A DNA stretch of 55,000 bases from Anaeromyces robustus (GCA_002104895.1 MCFG01000239.1:1-55000), one strand, 5' to 3'. Shown: positions 39,619 through 52,883, counted from the stretch's first letter. Notes: generated from the letters alone by a model not told the origin. Translations and numbers: made by a program.

Positions 39619-41535
39619 ATGAATATTAAAAATATTTTAAAAGGAATTGCTTATGTAACTTTATTTAATAAATTTGCATTAGCAAAAGAATGTGATGATA
39701 TTAAAACATATCTTCAAAATAATAATTATGATGTAGAATCGATATTGAAATGTGAAGAAAATGAAAATGGTCAAATTAAATATTTGTAAGTTTTCTTTTA
39801 TTAATAAAAATTTTTTAAAGATATAAATAAAATTTTAACAATATAAAATACATATATATATATATATATATTTTACAGAGAATTTGATGATGATTGTTAT
39901 CCAAATTCCCTTATTAGCAAAGTTTTATCATATGAATCAATGGAAACTTTGTAAGTAAATAACATTTATATTTAAAAATTAACAATATATTATATAATAA
40001 TCATTATAATGAATGAATAATTTTTAGTAATATTTAAATATTCATAAAACAATAATAATAATAATATATATTATTAATTATTAAAATATAATAGCTATAT
40101 CCATAGATCTTATTGTAAAGATAGCCAAGACAATGGATTATTAGATTCACTTGCTAAATTACCAAACTTAAAAGAATTGTAATAAATCTTCATATTATTT
40201 TTAATCATATTAAGAATATAATATCTATAAATTTATATAAATTTATTTATTTAATTTATTTTCATTAATAATTATATTACAAATAGAATCATTTCAAATG
40301 GTAAAGAAATTCCCGATTGGAGTGTTTTAAGTAAAAGTTCTTTAAAATCTTTGTAAGAAAACCTTTAATTTAATTTAAATATCTATTAATTTAATTTATT
40401 ATAATTTTTTTTTAAATATTAATTTCAAAAATTTTATTTATTCTAACATATAAATTTTTTAGGGTGTTAACAATGTTGGAATTTTCACAAAAAAATCTTG
40501 AAGATGTTTCAAAGATTTCTTCACTTGAATCTTTGTAAATATTTTTATTATTATTTATAAAAAAAAGTTTTTTTTTTTATATAAAAATAAATTAAATAAT
40601 TAATTTTCATATATAATTTTTATTGATAAATTTAGAGATGTTTCAGGTTTAACATTTGATTCTTTAGATATGTCACCTTTAAAAAATCTTAAGAATCTAG
40701 TAACATTGTAAATATATAATAAAAATAAGTATTTTTATTATTGTTATAAAAAATATAATAACAATTTATTACTTTTTTTTTAAAAAAAAAAAAAATCAAT
40801 AGGGATGCAAATCAAAATTTCATTGAAGATAAAACTTTAAGAGATATCACAAGTTTAAAATCTTTGTAAGTGAATTTTTAAATAATTTATATTAATCTAA
40901 TATCACATAATAATTTTTATATATTAATATTCAATAAAAAAAAATATTTTATTTATTTAATTATTCTCTATAATAACATAAATATAAAAATTATTTTATA
41001 AATATATAGATATATAAGAGGTAATGCTAACGATTCTATCATTGATGATATATCTACTTTATCAAATCTTGAATTATTGTAAATATTTATTGATTTATTT
41101 ATATTTGTTTATATATTCATGGTTATTATTTTATTTAATTTTAAAATAAAAATAAAAATAAAATAAAATAATATTAATATTAAAAAATTTCTGAAACATA
41201 TTTATTAAAAAAAAAAATAGGGATATTTATGTTATATATGATGTTAATATAAACATTGAACCATTAAAGAAACTTAAGAAACTTTCTTCTCTGTAATTAT
41301 AATATATATATATAAATTTAAATACATAATATATAATATATAATATATATTCTAATTATATAATTAAAATTATTTTTTTTTATATATATTAGTCAATTAC
41401 ATGCTTCATCTACTAGAAGAAAGAATTACAGCGTTAACCTTTTAGGAAATTCTTTTATCGGTTTAAATAGTTTAAAAAAATTGTTAGTTAATTATTTTTA
41501 TTATGATTTAATATTAATCATATTAAATTAAATAA

Positions 41536-41566
<31 letters not shown>

Positions 41567-42358
41567 AATTTCATCATTATCTAAAAAGAATTATTCAAGG
41601 ATATAAGATTTCTCAAGATAATATTGAAAATATTTCTACATTAGTTGATCTTGAAGAATTGTAAGAAAAAAAATATAATAAAATTAATATTTATATAATT
41701 ATTATATTTAATTTTTATAAAAATTGTAAAATATTAAATATTTAAAAATCTTTTATTTTATAATATATCTTTATATTATTAATTGACAATAGACATTTTA
41801 CTACTTGTAATTATTCTTCCGAATTAAGATTTACTACTTTTGAAAATCTTAAGAATCTATCAATTTTGTATATATTAATATATTTATATTTTAAATACTA
41901 ATTATAAATTGATAATAATGTGTTTTAATTTTTAAATGATAATAAAAAAAAAAAAAAAAAAGAATATATATTTTGTATTAATTATTGATTTTTTTTTTTT
42001 TTTTGTTACAATTTCTATATATGAATATAGGGAATATAATAATTTCAAACCATATGGAACTCCATTAGATAGAATTTCCCATTCTATATACTCTTTAACA
42101 AATTTAAAACAATTGTAAATATATATATATATTTTATATAGTATTAATTAATTAATAATATATATATAAAATAAATGAAAGATTTTATATTATTTCCACT
42201 TTAATTATTATTATTATTCAATTTCTAAAAAAAATTCAAATAATATTTTTATAATAAATTTATTTTATTATATAGAATCATAACAAAGAATAATATTACA
42301 TCTATTTCTCCAGATTTATCTAATCTTAAAAATCTTGAATACCTGTAAATTTTTTATA

Positions 42359-42427
<69 letters not shown>

Positions 42428-43020
42428 TAAGTATTACAAATTACTAATAATATTTAATATATCAATATATTTTTTTGTAAAATATTTTATAATTATTTAG
42501 TGATTTAAGTAATAATGCTATTACATCTGAAATACCAGAATATCTTAATAGTTTTACTAATCTTAAATATATGTAAGTAAAATAGTAAAATATATTTAAT
42601 GATATAAATATTTATTATCATAAAAAATTATTTTTATTTTTTACATACTAATTAACATTAAAAAAAAATAAATAAAAAAAAAATAATATTTTTCCATTAT
42701 ATAAATAATTTAGAAATTTAAGTGGTAATGAAGGAATTAATGGAAAAACTTTAACAAATGATAATCTTGAAACCTGTGTATATGATAGTAATGATTCTAT
42801 TTGTATGGTTAAAAATATGAATTGTTTCGGTGATGATATTAATTTAAAACCATGTGCTTCTGTTATCACTAAAACAACTACTATTAAAACAACCACCACT
42901 AAAACATCAACTAAAAAAACAGGATCTAAGAAAACTTCTACAAAAACTAAAAAAATTACTAAAAAAACTACTATTACCAAAAGAATTACTATAACTAAAA
43001 AAGTTACCAGAAAGCATTAA
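39619..43020 (+). CDS. Secreted single-module leucine-rich-repeat protein, 16 exons all joined in phase 2
   Basis: The model gives 501 residues. Exons: 39619-39785, 39879-39950, 40095-40178, 40287-40352, 40463-40534, 40636-40707, 40803-40865, 41010-41078, 41221-41292, 41393-41482, 41589-41660, 41793-41867, 42031-42114, 42276-42344, 42501-42572, 42714-43020. Exon 1 encodes a signal peptide (MNIKNILKGIAYVTLFNKFA) and a Cys N-cap (KECDDIKTYL, KCEENENG). Fourteen exons then encode one LRR each; the most canonical is LDLSNNAITSEIPEYLNSF. The last exon encodes a four-Cys C-cap (spacing 8, 6, 9) and a Thr/Lys-rich basic tail ending ITITKKVTRKH. Each intron interrupts the boundary codon after its second base. 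The gene corresponds exon by exon to each half of the neighbouring LRR gene. No membrane anchor is visible, so it is probably secreted or wall-associated through the basic tail. Confidence 0.93.
42359..42426. repeat. (ATT)n microsatellite in LRR intron
   Basis: A nearly perfect ATT array in the intron between exons 42276-42344 and 42501-42572. Confidence 0.9.
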
Positions 43021-43591
43021 TCTGGTAAAGTCAAAATTTAATATAATAAAATAGTACTTAGATAGTACTTAAAAATAAATACAATCAAAAAAATATTTTT
43101 TTATAGATTAAAAAAATATAAAATGAAGTAAATTTATAATTAAGAAAAGTAAAAAAAAAATCAATACAATAATAATAAAAAAATAACTTCAAAATATTAT
43201 TATATTATTATAAATATATATTATTATACTATATTATATTTTATAATAATATAATAACATTAATTAAATACTAATATATAAAAATAAAAACAATATATAT
43301 ATAAAAATCTAATATAGAAAAATAAAAATAATAATAATAATAATAATAATAAAGAATATAAATTTATATAATTAACTATATTATTAATGAGATGAGTAAA
43401 ATATCTTATTAAATAATATAATTATATTATATTTCATTTAAAAAAAATATATATGTATTATATATAATAATAATAAAAGCAATTATACATTTTACAAAAT
43501 AAAATAAATATTGTAAATAAAATCAAATGTAAAAATGTATAATATGTTTATTATTAAATTATACAAATTAAACAAAATGAAAAGTAAATAT

Positions 43592-43625
<34 letters not shown>

Positions 43626-43908
43626 TTAAAAATAATAATAGTAATAATAATAATAATAATAATATAATTAGAGTAATTCATATAATTTATATATTTAAAA
43701 ATTATATATTATATTTATACAATTATTTATTTATTTTAATAGAATATTTTAGATAGTTATAATTGTAAAAATTTATATATATATATACAAAAAATATTTA
43801 TAAAATTAAAAATTAATAAAAATTAAATAAAACCATAGTAGAAAAAAAAGTAAATAAAAAAAATATTCTTAATTTATTTTATATGTATAATAAAATATAT
43901 TTATTCAG

Positions 43909-43969
43909 GTTTTAAAAAGGAAGATTTTGAATATGCAACATGTTTTGAGTATTTAAAAAATGTAATGTA
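43909..43969 (+). pseudogene. Isolated exon-like fragment
   Basis: A 61-base segment preceded by a TTATTCAG acceptor and followed by a GTAATG donor encodes FKKEDFEYATCFEYLKN. It is balanced in composition compared with flanking DNA. No neighbouring exon in a compatible frame was found, so it may be a relic of a lost gene or chance. Confidence 0.2.
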
Positions 43970-44787
43970 ATAATTATAGTTTTTTTTTATAATATTATAT
44001 ATAATTCGAGAAAAAATGGACAATAAAAGATGAAAATAGAAATTAATATATATTGAATCTTGATGTATACTAATAAAATAAAAAAAAAAAAAAAAAAAAG
44101 AGTAATATTTAATCTATTATAATAAATATTACTATGGATTTTATATATATATATACATATATATTCATTTTGTAAATGACAAATAAAGCATTTAGTTTAC
44201 TACACTAAATGTTTTTACTTGTTATAATTAAATAGATTATTCATTAGTAATATTAATATTAAAACTGAATTTAACTAATTCTAGTTCTTAAAATCTTATT
44301 ATTATTTCGTTTCTTCTAATATTGTAAATTCCGAATATATAACTTATTCAAAATTCTATATATCTTATAAATATGTTGTTTTGGTAAAGAAAAAAAAATT
44401 AGTTTCTAACCACGTAAAACTTCAAAAACTACAAAAATCAAAAATGAAAAATGAAAAAAAAACTTGTATAGATAAGGAACTTTTACTGTGAATGAATCAA
44501 AGTTTTAAAAGTCAAAATTAATTTTATTAAATTATATTTAGTAATAATTTAAATTCATAATGATATATAAGCAAAATTAAAATAATAAATAAATAATTGT
44601 CTATCTATAAATCAATTATTTTATATTTTGGAAAATTAATATAAATTAAAGTATTACAAAGAAATATAATTTTTAAAAAAGACAATTCTAAAATAGAAAA
44701 AAAATTATTTTATAAAATTGTAAAACAATATAACATATATACAAATCTATATTTATAATTTATTTATTTATTTATTTTTCATATAAT

Positions 44788-44846
44788 TTATTTTATTTTA
44801 TTTTATTTTATTTTATTTTATTTTATTTTATTTTATTTTATTTTAT
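44788..44846. repeat. (TTTTA)n pentanucleotide array
   Basis: About 11 copies of TTTTA are followed by a T run of about 35 bases (44853-44887) and more TTTTA copies. Intergenic, between two 3' ends. Confidence 0.88.
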
Positions 44847-44850
44847 AATT

Positions 44851-44889
<39 letters not shown>

Positions 44890-45368
44890 TTTATTTTATT
44901 TTATTTGATTGTTTGCTCGTTTGTTCGTTTGTGTATATTTTTTATTTATTTATTTATTTTTATTTTAGTTTTTTAATTTTTTAATTTTTTAATTTTTTAT
45001 TTTTATTTTTATTTTATTTTTTTTTTTTTTTTGTTTTTTTTTGCTTTTTAGTTTTTTTTTTTTTGTTTTTTTCAATTAAAAAGAGAAAATATATATATAT
45101 ATACATTTAGACAAATGACATATCGTTTCTACTTAATATATATAATATTAAGATTTTTCTGAATTATTATAAATATAATAAAAAATAGAATTATTTTATA
45201 ATTTATAATATAATATATGTATGACGTATGCATGTTTTAGTATACAAGTATAATAATTAATATGTTATAATTTTTAATTATTATTTTTTTTTCTTATCTT
45301 TAAAATAATTATATTATTATTATTTTTCTACAACAATTATTTTTATAATTATTTTTTTTTATTTTTTA

Positions 45369-47945
45369 TTATGAAATGATAAAACTATTAATATTAAAAT
45401 GATCTTCATATAAATTTAAATATTCTTTAATATTTAAATAGGTTTGTCGATATTTATCATTATTATTACAATATTCATTAAGTTTATAGGCATATTTTGT
45501 AAAAGTATATTCTTCACAATTACTTTCAGTTATGGTTAAATTTATTAAATATTTTACCATATTTTTTTTATGGCTAATAATGGCTGCATTTAAATGAGAA
45601 TCTCTATGAGTATCACTCATATTAATCTTAGCTCCCATATCAATTAAATATTCTACTATTTCTTTATAATCTTTAAAAATTGCATGATATAATGGATCAA
45701 TATCAAAACTATTATTATTAATTCGATTATGACCTTTTGCATTAATATCAGCTCCACATTCAATTAAATATTTAACAATTTCTTTATTACCAGAACATAC
45801 TCCAGAATTTAATACATCATCATTAACATTAGCACCATATTTTTCAATTAAAGTTTTCACTAATTCAAAATTTCCTAAATATGCTGCTTTCCCTAATGGA
45901 ACTTCACTCCATGATTTATATGAATTTTTTCTACTATTAATATCTAACCCATTTTTAATTAAAAAATCAATCATTTCTAAATCACCAAATTCTATGGCAA
46001 CATTTAAAGGTAATTCATTTTCATAAATGGCCTCCTTTAAATTTGCTTTATGTTCCATTAAATATTTTACTAAATCTAAATCATTATTATGAATAGCTTC
46101 TCCTAATGGAGTATTATTACTATTTTTAGATTTAACATTAACATCAGCTCCTCTTGCTACAATATATTTAATTATATTAGTATTACAATCATTATGAATA
46201 GCATAGACTAAAGATGGTATATAATAATAATATTGATGAATTGTTTGTAATACCGCATCCACTCCACTATTAATATTACTATATTTATATGAACTTTCAA
46301 TTTGAGTAAATAAATGGAAAAAAAGATATTCCATAGAAATAACAGATGAATCATTGATAGGACGATACTTATTAATAACATCATCAGTATTTTGATATGA
46401 ATTATTAATTTCATATCGTTCTGTTTGATCTCTATATTCTATTAAATAATCAAATGTAATATCATCTTCACCTCTTATTATATCTTTAGGAGCTTCTAAT
46501 GATATACAATAATAATGAGGTTCTTCAGCTACAAAATTAACATCTCCTCCATTATCCATGATACATTTTATTATATCTATATTATTACAATGAATGGCTT
46601 CATTTAATAAATTTATTTTATTACAAATATAATTATTATTATTATTATTATTATTATTAATAGTAGTAGTAGTAGTATCAATTCTAACTCCCCAATCAAA
46701 TAAATATTTTACTAAAATATAATTTTTCATATTTATTTGCTTTTTCAAAAAATAAATATCTTGAAATTCTGTTTTTTTAATATTAATACCACCAAAAGTT
46801 TTAACAACAATTTTTGGATTTTTATACCATAAACGTTCCACAATAATAGGATAATTTATACCTAAATCATGAAATTCTCCAAAAAGATTAGTTAATTTAT
46901 ATTTTCTGTTTTTGACTCGTTTTTTAAGTTTTAATAAATTATGCATATTTACTAATCCTAATAAAGTATTTTCCGTATTTTGATTCATTAAAGATTTTTC
47001 TAAAATATTTAAAAAATGTTTTTCAAATGGTACTAATTTATGAAAATCACTTTTAATCTTATCAATTAATTCTTCCTTTTTTTGAACACTAATATATCTC
47101 GATGCTACATATAAATCAAATAGTTTTGTATTTTCATTTCGATAATCAAATTTAAAAAGTAATTTTAATAAATTATAACATTCTCCAATATAATCATAGG
47201 GTGGTGGATAATCATAAAAGAAATCTTTACGAATAAATAGTATTCTATAAATAGTTTGATTCATAGGTATTTTATTTTTTTCCTGATAAATAATTTTTTC
47301 TAATTCTTTTTTACTTAAGGAATGTCGATGTTTATAAGCGGAAAGAAATTTTAAAATAAAAGTATTATTAAATAAGTAATATTTTAAAATATTATTTAAA
47401 ATTTTTGGTTCATAACACATTAAATGTATAAAAAGATTTTCACTGATATCAAATTCTTCACTAAATATATATTTAGAATTTTTTTCATTAATAATATTTT
47501 TCAATGTTCCTGTAGGTATTTTATTAATTATAGCACCATTAGCTATTAAAAAGTTAGCTACTTTAAAATTATTTTTTTCAATAGCAACAGACAATGGAGA
47601 TATACCATATTTATTAAGAAAATTTTTATATACAATCTCAAAATATTTTTCTTCAGTAATAAAAAATGAGTCTTTATAATCTTCATAATTTTTAGAAGTT
47701 TTAAAATCAATATTTTTATCGGGTATATATAAATTTACTAAGGAATGCCATTCATTTGTAATGTATTTTATGATTTCAAAAGAAGCACTTTGTTGAACCG
47801 CATATGTTAAAATATTCTCTTCTTTATTTGATAAAATAATTTTATAAGTGATATTATTTTTTGCTATATATTGTTTTAAATTACCTACTATATTTTTATC
47901 AATCAATTCTTTAATTTTATTTATATGCTTTGTTGAAGATTCCAT
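45369..47945 (-). CDS. Ankyrin repeat protein, intronless, paralogue of the next gene
   Basis: A single frame of 858 residues begins MESSTKHINKIKELIDKNIV. Residues about 1-170 hold divergent ankyrin-like helices (LSVAIEKNNFKVANFLIANG). One copy of the family module follows (about residues 196-275; FILKFLSAYKHRHSLSKKEL, then LKLLFKFDYR). A linker carries LFGEFHDLGINY and KKTEFQDIYFL, both shared with the gene at 50127. Ankyrin units then run from about residue 425, with a regular block from about 575 to 815 (YIVARGADVN, TPLGEAIHNND, YLIECGADINAKG, YLIDMGAKINM). A short Asn/Thr run lies near residue 435. No signal peptide or TM, so probably intracellular. An A-rich tract (minus strand) directly precedes the start codon. 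Partner unknown. Confidence 0.92.
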   Translation of the reverse strand: MESSTKHINKIKELIDKNIVGNLKQYIAKNNITYKIILSNKEENILTYAVQQSASFEIIKYITNEWHSLVNLYIPDKNIDFKTSKNYEDYKDSFFITEEKYFEIVYKNFLNKYGISPLSVAIEKNNFKVANFLIANGAIINKIPTGTLKNIINEKNSKYIFSEEFDISENLFIHLMCYEPKILNNILKYYLFNNTFILKFLSAYKHRHSLSKKELEKIIYQEKNKIPMNQTIYRILFIRKDFFYDYPPPYDYIGECYNLLKLLFKFDYRNENTKLFDLYVASRYISVQKKEELIDKIKSDFHKLVPFEKHFLNILEKSLMNQNTENTLLGLVNMHNLLKLKKRVKNRKYKLTNLFGEFHDLGINYPIIVERLWYKNPKIVVKTFGGINIKKTEFQDIYFLKKQINMKNYILVKYLFDWGVRIDTTTTTINNNNNNNNNYICNKINLLNEAIHCNNIDIIKCIMDNGGDVNFVAEEPHYYCISLEAPKDIIRGEDDITFDYLIEYRDQTERYEINNSYQNTDDVINKYRPINDSSVISMEYLFFHLFTQIESSYKYSNINSGVDAVLQTIHQYYYYIPSLVYAIHNDCNTNIIKYIVARGADVNVKSKNSNNTPLGEAIHNNDLDLVKYLMEHKANLKEAIYENELPLNVAIEFGDLEMIDFLIKNGLDINSRKNSYKSWSEVPLGKAAYLGNFELVKTLIEKYGANVNDDVLNSGVCSGNKEIVKYLIECGADINAKGHNRINNNSFDIDPLYHAIFKDYKEIVEYLIDMGAKINMSDTHRDSHLNAAIISHKKNMVKYLINLTITESNCEEYTFTKYAYKLNEYCNNNDKYRQTYLNIKEYLNLYEDHFNINSFIIS

Positions 47946-48170
47946 TTTTTATTTTTTTTTTTTTTTTTTTTTCATATATTTATCATAAATAATATTATTT
48001 TTCCTTTTACTTTGTTTATTTGTATATACTTAATTATTTATTCAATATATTTCTTTAATAATTATTTAATTATTTAATTATTTATTTATTTATTTTTATA
48101 AGATATGGTGTTCTTTTTTTATAATGAAATAATTTGCATTAATAAATAAAAACAAAAAATCAATGTTTTT

Positions 48171-48236
48171 TTAAAATTTTAAATTTTAAATTTTAAATTT
48201 TAAATTTTAAATTTTGAATTTTGAATTTTGAATTTT
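48171..48236. repeat. Octanucleotide tandem array with an internal variant switch
   Basis: About six copies of an AAATTTTA-type unit change to three copies of TTTTGAAT (A to G at one position). The grouped variants suggest expansion after a point mutation. Confidence 0.8.
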
Positions 48237-48937
48237 TTAAAAAGATATATATATATAAACTTCCTGAATTGTTATTACGGTATAATAAATAATAAATAAT
48301 AATTAAATGAATTAATACTTTATTATATTTTAATAAATTTCACGAAATTCTTATTTTATTATTTTTATTTGGAATTCATATAGTATTATAATAATTTTTA
48401 TTTTTTATTTTTACAAAGAAAGAAAAAAAAGATATGTTACAAATATGTATATATATGAAGCAAAATAATTAATATATAAAACAAAAAAATTTAAAAAAAA
48501 GAAATAAAATGTTTGTTTTTTCAAATTAATAAAAGAAAATAAATAAAATTATATATATTTATATATATATTATAGTATATTTTATGATATATTATAATAT
48601 ATAGTATTAATTAAATATTAATATAAAATTTATATACAATTAAATTAATATTATTTATTTAACTTTTTTTTTTTATTACATAATTTATGTTAATAAAATT
48701 GTACTACTTTATTAATAGTCCGAATGTTAAGAATATAAATTATAATTTGTTCTTATTACCGTTAATTACTTTAATTATTTAAATTAATTAACATTTATTT
48801 ATTTTTTTATTTATCTATTTATTTAATTATTTATATTTATTTATTTACTTATATATTTATTTATTCATTTATTTATATTTATTTATTTACTTATTTATTT
48901 ATATAGTCAAAATATAATAATGAAATTTCTTCATTAG

Positions 48938-49255
48938 GTTAAAATTATTGATAATATGGTAAGAAATAGTGATATTGAATATCCCATTAAAAAATTGAAT
49001 AATATATATGGGATTCTTACTATGTTAAGAAAAAACTGTTTTTAAAAAAAATATATAGAAATTACAGTATATATATATATATATATAAATGTTTCTTAGG
49101 ATAGAAGTTATTAAAAATTCTTAAAGAAATTAGTAGAAATCTACTACCATTCAGAAATTAATAAAAATATAGGTGATAAGGATAAAGAAAGTATTCTAAC
49201 TGAAGAAAAATCTGATGATGAAACTGACGAAAATGGAAATCAAGATAATAATTAA
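48938..49255 (+). pseudogene. Relic of a two-exon 3' gene end with a frameshift
   Basis: A segment 48938-49023 preceded by a TTCATTAG acceptor encodes KIIDNMVRNSDIEYPIKKLN and ends at a GTTAAG donor. After a TTTCTTAG acceptor, 49100 onward continues in the matching phase (IEVIKN). It then hits a stop, while the next frame carries LKKLVEIYYHSEINKNIG and an acidic tail to the stop at 49253-49255. A single-base deletion near 49128 would explain the break. The acidic C-terminal tail looks protein-like. The family is not recognised and no upstream exons were found. Confidence 0.45.
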
Positions 49256-49721
49256 AATAACAAAAATAGATTACAATATTTAACAAATTTAAAAGTGAAG
49301 ATTTTCAATATATTAACTATTAAAATTTTTAATATTATTTTTTTTTTGTCATTATATTAAGATTATTATTATAAACAATAATAACATTACATAATTTAGT
49401 ATTATTCTTTTTATGATAATTAATCATTATTATTTACTACTGTTACTATTATTATTTTAAACAATTTTATATTTCTTTTTTTCTTTTTAAATATTTTTTT
49501 ATTTTTATTTTTTTTTTTATTTATTCATTATTTCATTGGTTTATTATAAACTACTAATAATAATTTTAATAAAATAAATCTATTATTTTGTTATAATTAT
49601 TATTGGTATTATTAATATCGATATATATTATTATTTTTTTCATTGATTAATAATTAATATTATTATTAATTATTTCAAATGAATCATTATTTGAATATTT
49701 TATTCTTCATATTATATATAT

Positions 49722-49754
<33 letters not shown>

Positions 49755-50126
49755 AAATGTAAAATAAATTATTATTTATAATTATTGTTATTGTATATAT
49801 ACATAAAATAAATACAAAATATTTATATTTTAAATTATTAAATTAAATATTAATATATATTCATACTATATACTATATACATAATGGAAATAATATATTA
49901 ATGAGACTTATAATATATTAAATTTCTTTTTTTTTTATAAGTATATAAATAATTATGAGATAAAAAATTTATATATATAAATTTTTATATATAAATTATA
50001 ATATCAAATACATTTAAAAAAGTATATATATTAAATATATATATATTAAATATATATATATGTACTTGATATATACTACTTTTTTTTTCTTTTTTTTTTT
50101 TTTTTTTTTAATTTTTACTTTAATTT

Positions 50127-51299
50127 TTAAAATATTTTTGCATAGATATCTAAAATATTTTTAATACTTAAGTAGATTAAATGATATTTTTCATTAAGAT
50201 TATATTTTTGATTAATTAAATAAGCATTTCCTGTAAATGTAATATATTTTTGTTTTGAATTAATAATGACCCAATTAACTAAATATTCTACCATTTCTAC
50301 TCGATGTGCTATAATAGCTCCATTTAAATGTGAATCTTCAAATTGATCATTCATATCTATTGTAGCTCCACAATGTATTAAACATTCTACCATATTTAAA
50401 TCATTATTAACAATAGCTAAATAAAGTGGAGTTATAGCATCAAATGGAACACCAGTATAATAATTATGACCTTTTTCATTAACATTTGCACCACATCCAA
50501 TAAAATAATTTACAATATCTGTATTACCCGATTGTACTGCTGAATTTAAAACATCATTTTTTATATCAGCACCATATTCCACTAAATATTTAATAACGTA
50601 TAAATCTTGTTTTAATGAAGCTTTACCTAAAGGAGCTTCATACCAATCTAAACCTTCATTATCTCTATTGTTAACATCAATACCACAATGAATTAAAAAT
50701 TTTAATACTTTTTTATCATTACTTTCAATAGCAATATTTAATGGTAACTCATTACGGAAAAAGGCTTTATTAATATTAGCACCATGTTCAATTAAATATT
50801 GTACTAAATCTAATTTTCTATTAAATATAGCAACACCTAATGGAGTATAATTATCCCAAATTTTCATATTGACATCTGCACCATTTTCTACTAAAAATTC
50901 AACAATTTGACGATTATCTCTTTGTATTGCAAAAATTAATGGTGATAAATAATTAGAATAATCATTTATTTTGGATATTAATACATCAATTCCATTATCC
51001 ATTATATATTTTGAATGATTTTTTTCTGCACTAATTACATCAAAAGATTGATGTCCTAATGCGATAATGGAATTCTGGTTCAATACAGTATTATTCATTT
51101 CATTTTTATAATAATTATTTTTTTTATCATTATTATTAAATTTTTTATTTTTATGTATATTTATATTAAAATTAATATTAATACAATAATTATTATTTAT
51201 ATTATTATTGTTATTATTGATTGTATTAATATTATTATCACCACTATTATTATTATTATTATAATTATTATTATTATTATAATTATTATTATTATTATA

Positions 51300-51337
<38 letters not shown>

Positions 51338-51394
51338 CAATTCTATTATTATTGATATTATAATTATTATTATTATCAATTCTATTATTATTGA

Positions 51395-51446
<52 letters not shown>

Positions 51447-52883
51447 TAATTGATGACATTCAATTAAGTAATTAATGGTATCTGTTTTATTATTATTAAT
51501 TAAAGAAACATTTAATGATAAACAATCAAATTGTGTTCTTTCAGAATATGAATTAATATTGACACCATGATTCAATAAACATTTAATCATATTAATATTA
51601 TTTCTTTTTATTGATTCATTTAATAAATTTATTTTAGAGTTATTAATATTAATTCCCCAATTTAATAGAGCATTAACAAGTTTAATATTATCATTTTTAA
51701 TTTCTTCTTGTAAAAATAAAATATCTTGAAATTCCGTTCTTTTAAAAATTACTCCTCCACAATATTTGGTAACAATTTTTTTATCTTTTATCCAAAGATC
51801 TTTTAAAAGTTTAAAATAATTAATTCCTAAATTATTAAACTCTCCATGAACATTAGTTAATTTTATTTTATTTTGTTTAATATATTTTTTAAGTGTTGAT
51901 TTATCTTTATTATATATATGATCTAATATAATTTCTTCCGTTTCTTGATTTAAAAGAGATTTTTCTAGTATATTTAAAATTTCTTTTTCAAAGGAATCTA
52001 CTGATAATGATTGAAGTTGAATATAATGAATTAATTGAATTTTTTTATTTTTATTAATGTATCTGGAAGCTGTATAGAGATCATATAATTTTATATCAGT
52101 TTCTCTGGTATCAATTCCATATAAAGTTTTTAAAATTTCATAACTTCTAAATAGATCATATTTTAAATTATAATTACTATAGAAATAATTATACTTTATA
52201 AAAATAATTCTATAAAATATTTGAGAAATTGAAATTTTACTTAATTCATTAGATATATAAAATTTAAATTGTTCTTTCGAAAGTTTAGTTTTATTATTGT
52301 ATAAAAGAAGTAACTTTAAAACGAATGAACTATTAAAAATATAATATCTAATAATATCTTCGAAAAAGAAAAATTTACGGCATATTAAATTAAGAATTAA
52401 ATTTTCATTTAATTTAATACGTTTACTTAGAATATATTTGGAATTTTTTTGATTGATAATTTTTTTAAAAGTTCCTACTGGGATATTATTAATATTTGCA
52501 CCATTATTTAATAATAAATCAGCCACTTTAAAATTATTTCTTTTTAATGCAACAGAAAGTGGGGATATATAATAATTTTCCACATTATCATAAAGTTTCT
52601 TTTCATTAAAATAACGAAGACAATCATCGGTATCTTGATAATAATTATTGGAAGTATCAGGAATTGAAAAGTTAACTAAATAATTCCATTGACTTACAAT
52701 ATATTCTATCAATTCATAATTGACATTTCGTTTAATAGCATTGATTAAAATATTTTCATTTTTAGATATTAAAGTATTATTATAAGTTATATTATATTTT
52801 TGAACATAATTTATTAATTCATTTATATTATTACTTTTTATTATTTTATTAATATTATTTAAATGACTTTGTACTATGCTCAT
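50127..52883 (-). CDS. Ankyrin repeat protein with Asn-rich insert, intronless
   Basis: A single frame of 918 residues begins MSIVQSHLNNINKIIKSNNI. It aligns along its length with the gene at 45369: ankyrin-like N-terminal part (LSVALKRNNFKVADLLLNNG), family module (about residues 180-265; SFVLKLLLLYNNKTKLSKEQ, then LYGIDTRETDIKLYDLY), shared GEFNNLGINY and KRTEFQDILFL, and a C-terminal ankyrin block (FLVENGADVNM, TPLGVAIFNRK, YLIEHGANIN, YLVEYGADIKND, FIGCGANVNEKG). Between the shared linker and the C-terminal block is an Asn-rich insert coded by an AAT/ATT array (about 51180-51450) that the paralogue lacks. No signal peptide or TM. The two genes are on the same strand 2.2 kb apart and probably arose by tandem duplication. 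Confidence 0.92.
51180..51450 (-). repeat. Coding AAT array (poly-Asn insert)
   Basis: An (ATT)n block on the plus strand, interrupted by Tyr, Ile, Arg and Asp codons, encodes Asn runs such as N-x-Asn-Arg-Ile-Asp repeats in the ankyrin gene at 50127-52883. Other frames (poly-Ile on both strands) are shadows. Confidence 0.9.

Larger units (their letters stand above)
43021..45368. other. Convergent intergenic region, second LRR gene to ankyrin gene
   Basis: This 2.3-kb spacer has AAT arrays (43590-43665), a TTTTA array (about 44788-44846) and a long T-rich block to about 45075. The frame at 43535-43756 is Asn-rich and spans the AAT array, so I reject it. A short exon-like fragment at 43909-43969 is listed separately. 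Confidence 0.6.
47946..50126. other. Intergenic region between the two ankyrin paralogues
   Basis: It contains an eight-base tandem array (48171-48236), TTTA-rich sequence, a two-exon pseudogene relic on the plus strand (48938-49255) and A/T homopolymers. A plus-strand hydrophobic frame near 48718-48781 (PNVKNINYNLFLLPLITL) could be another relic exon, but I cannot support it further. Confidence 0.55.

Noticed and set aside
43535-43756. 73-codon Asn-rich frame
   Set aside because: It spans an AAT array, and the flanks have no splice or homology support.
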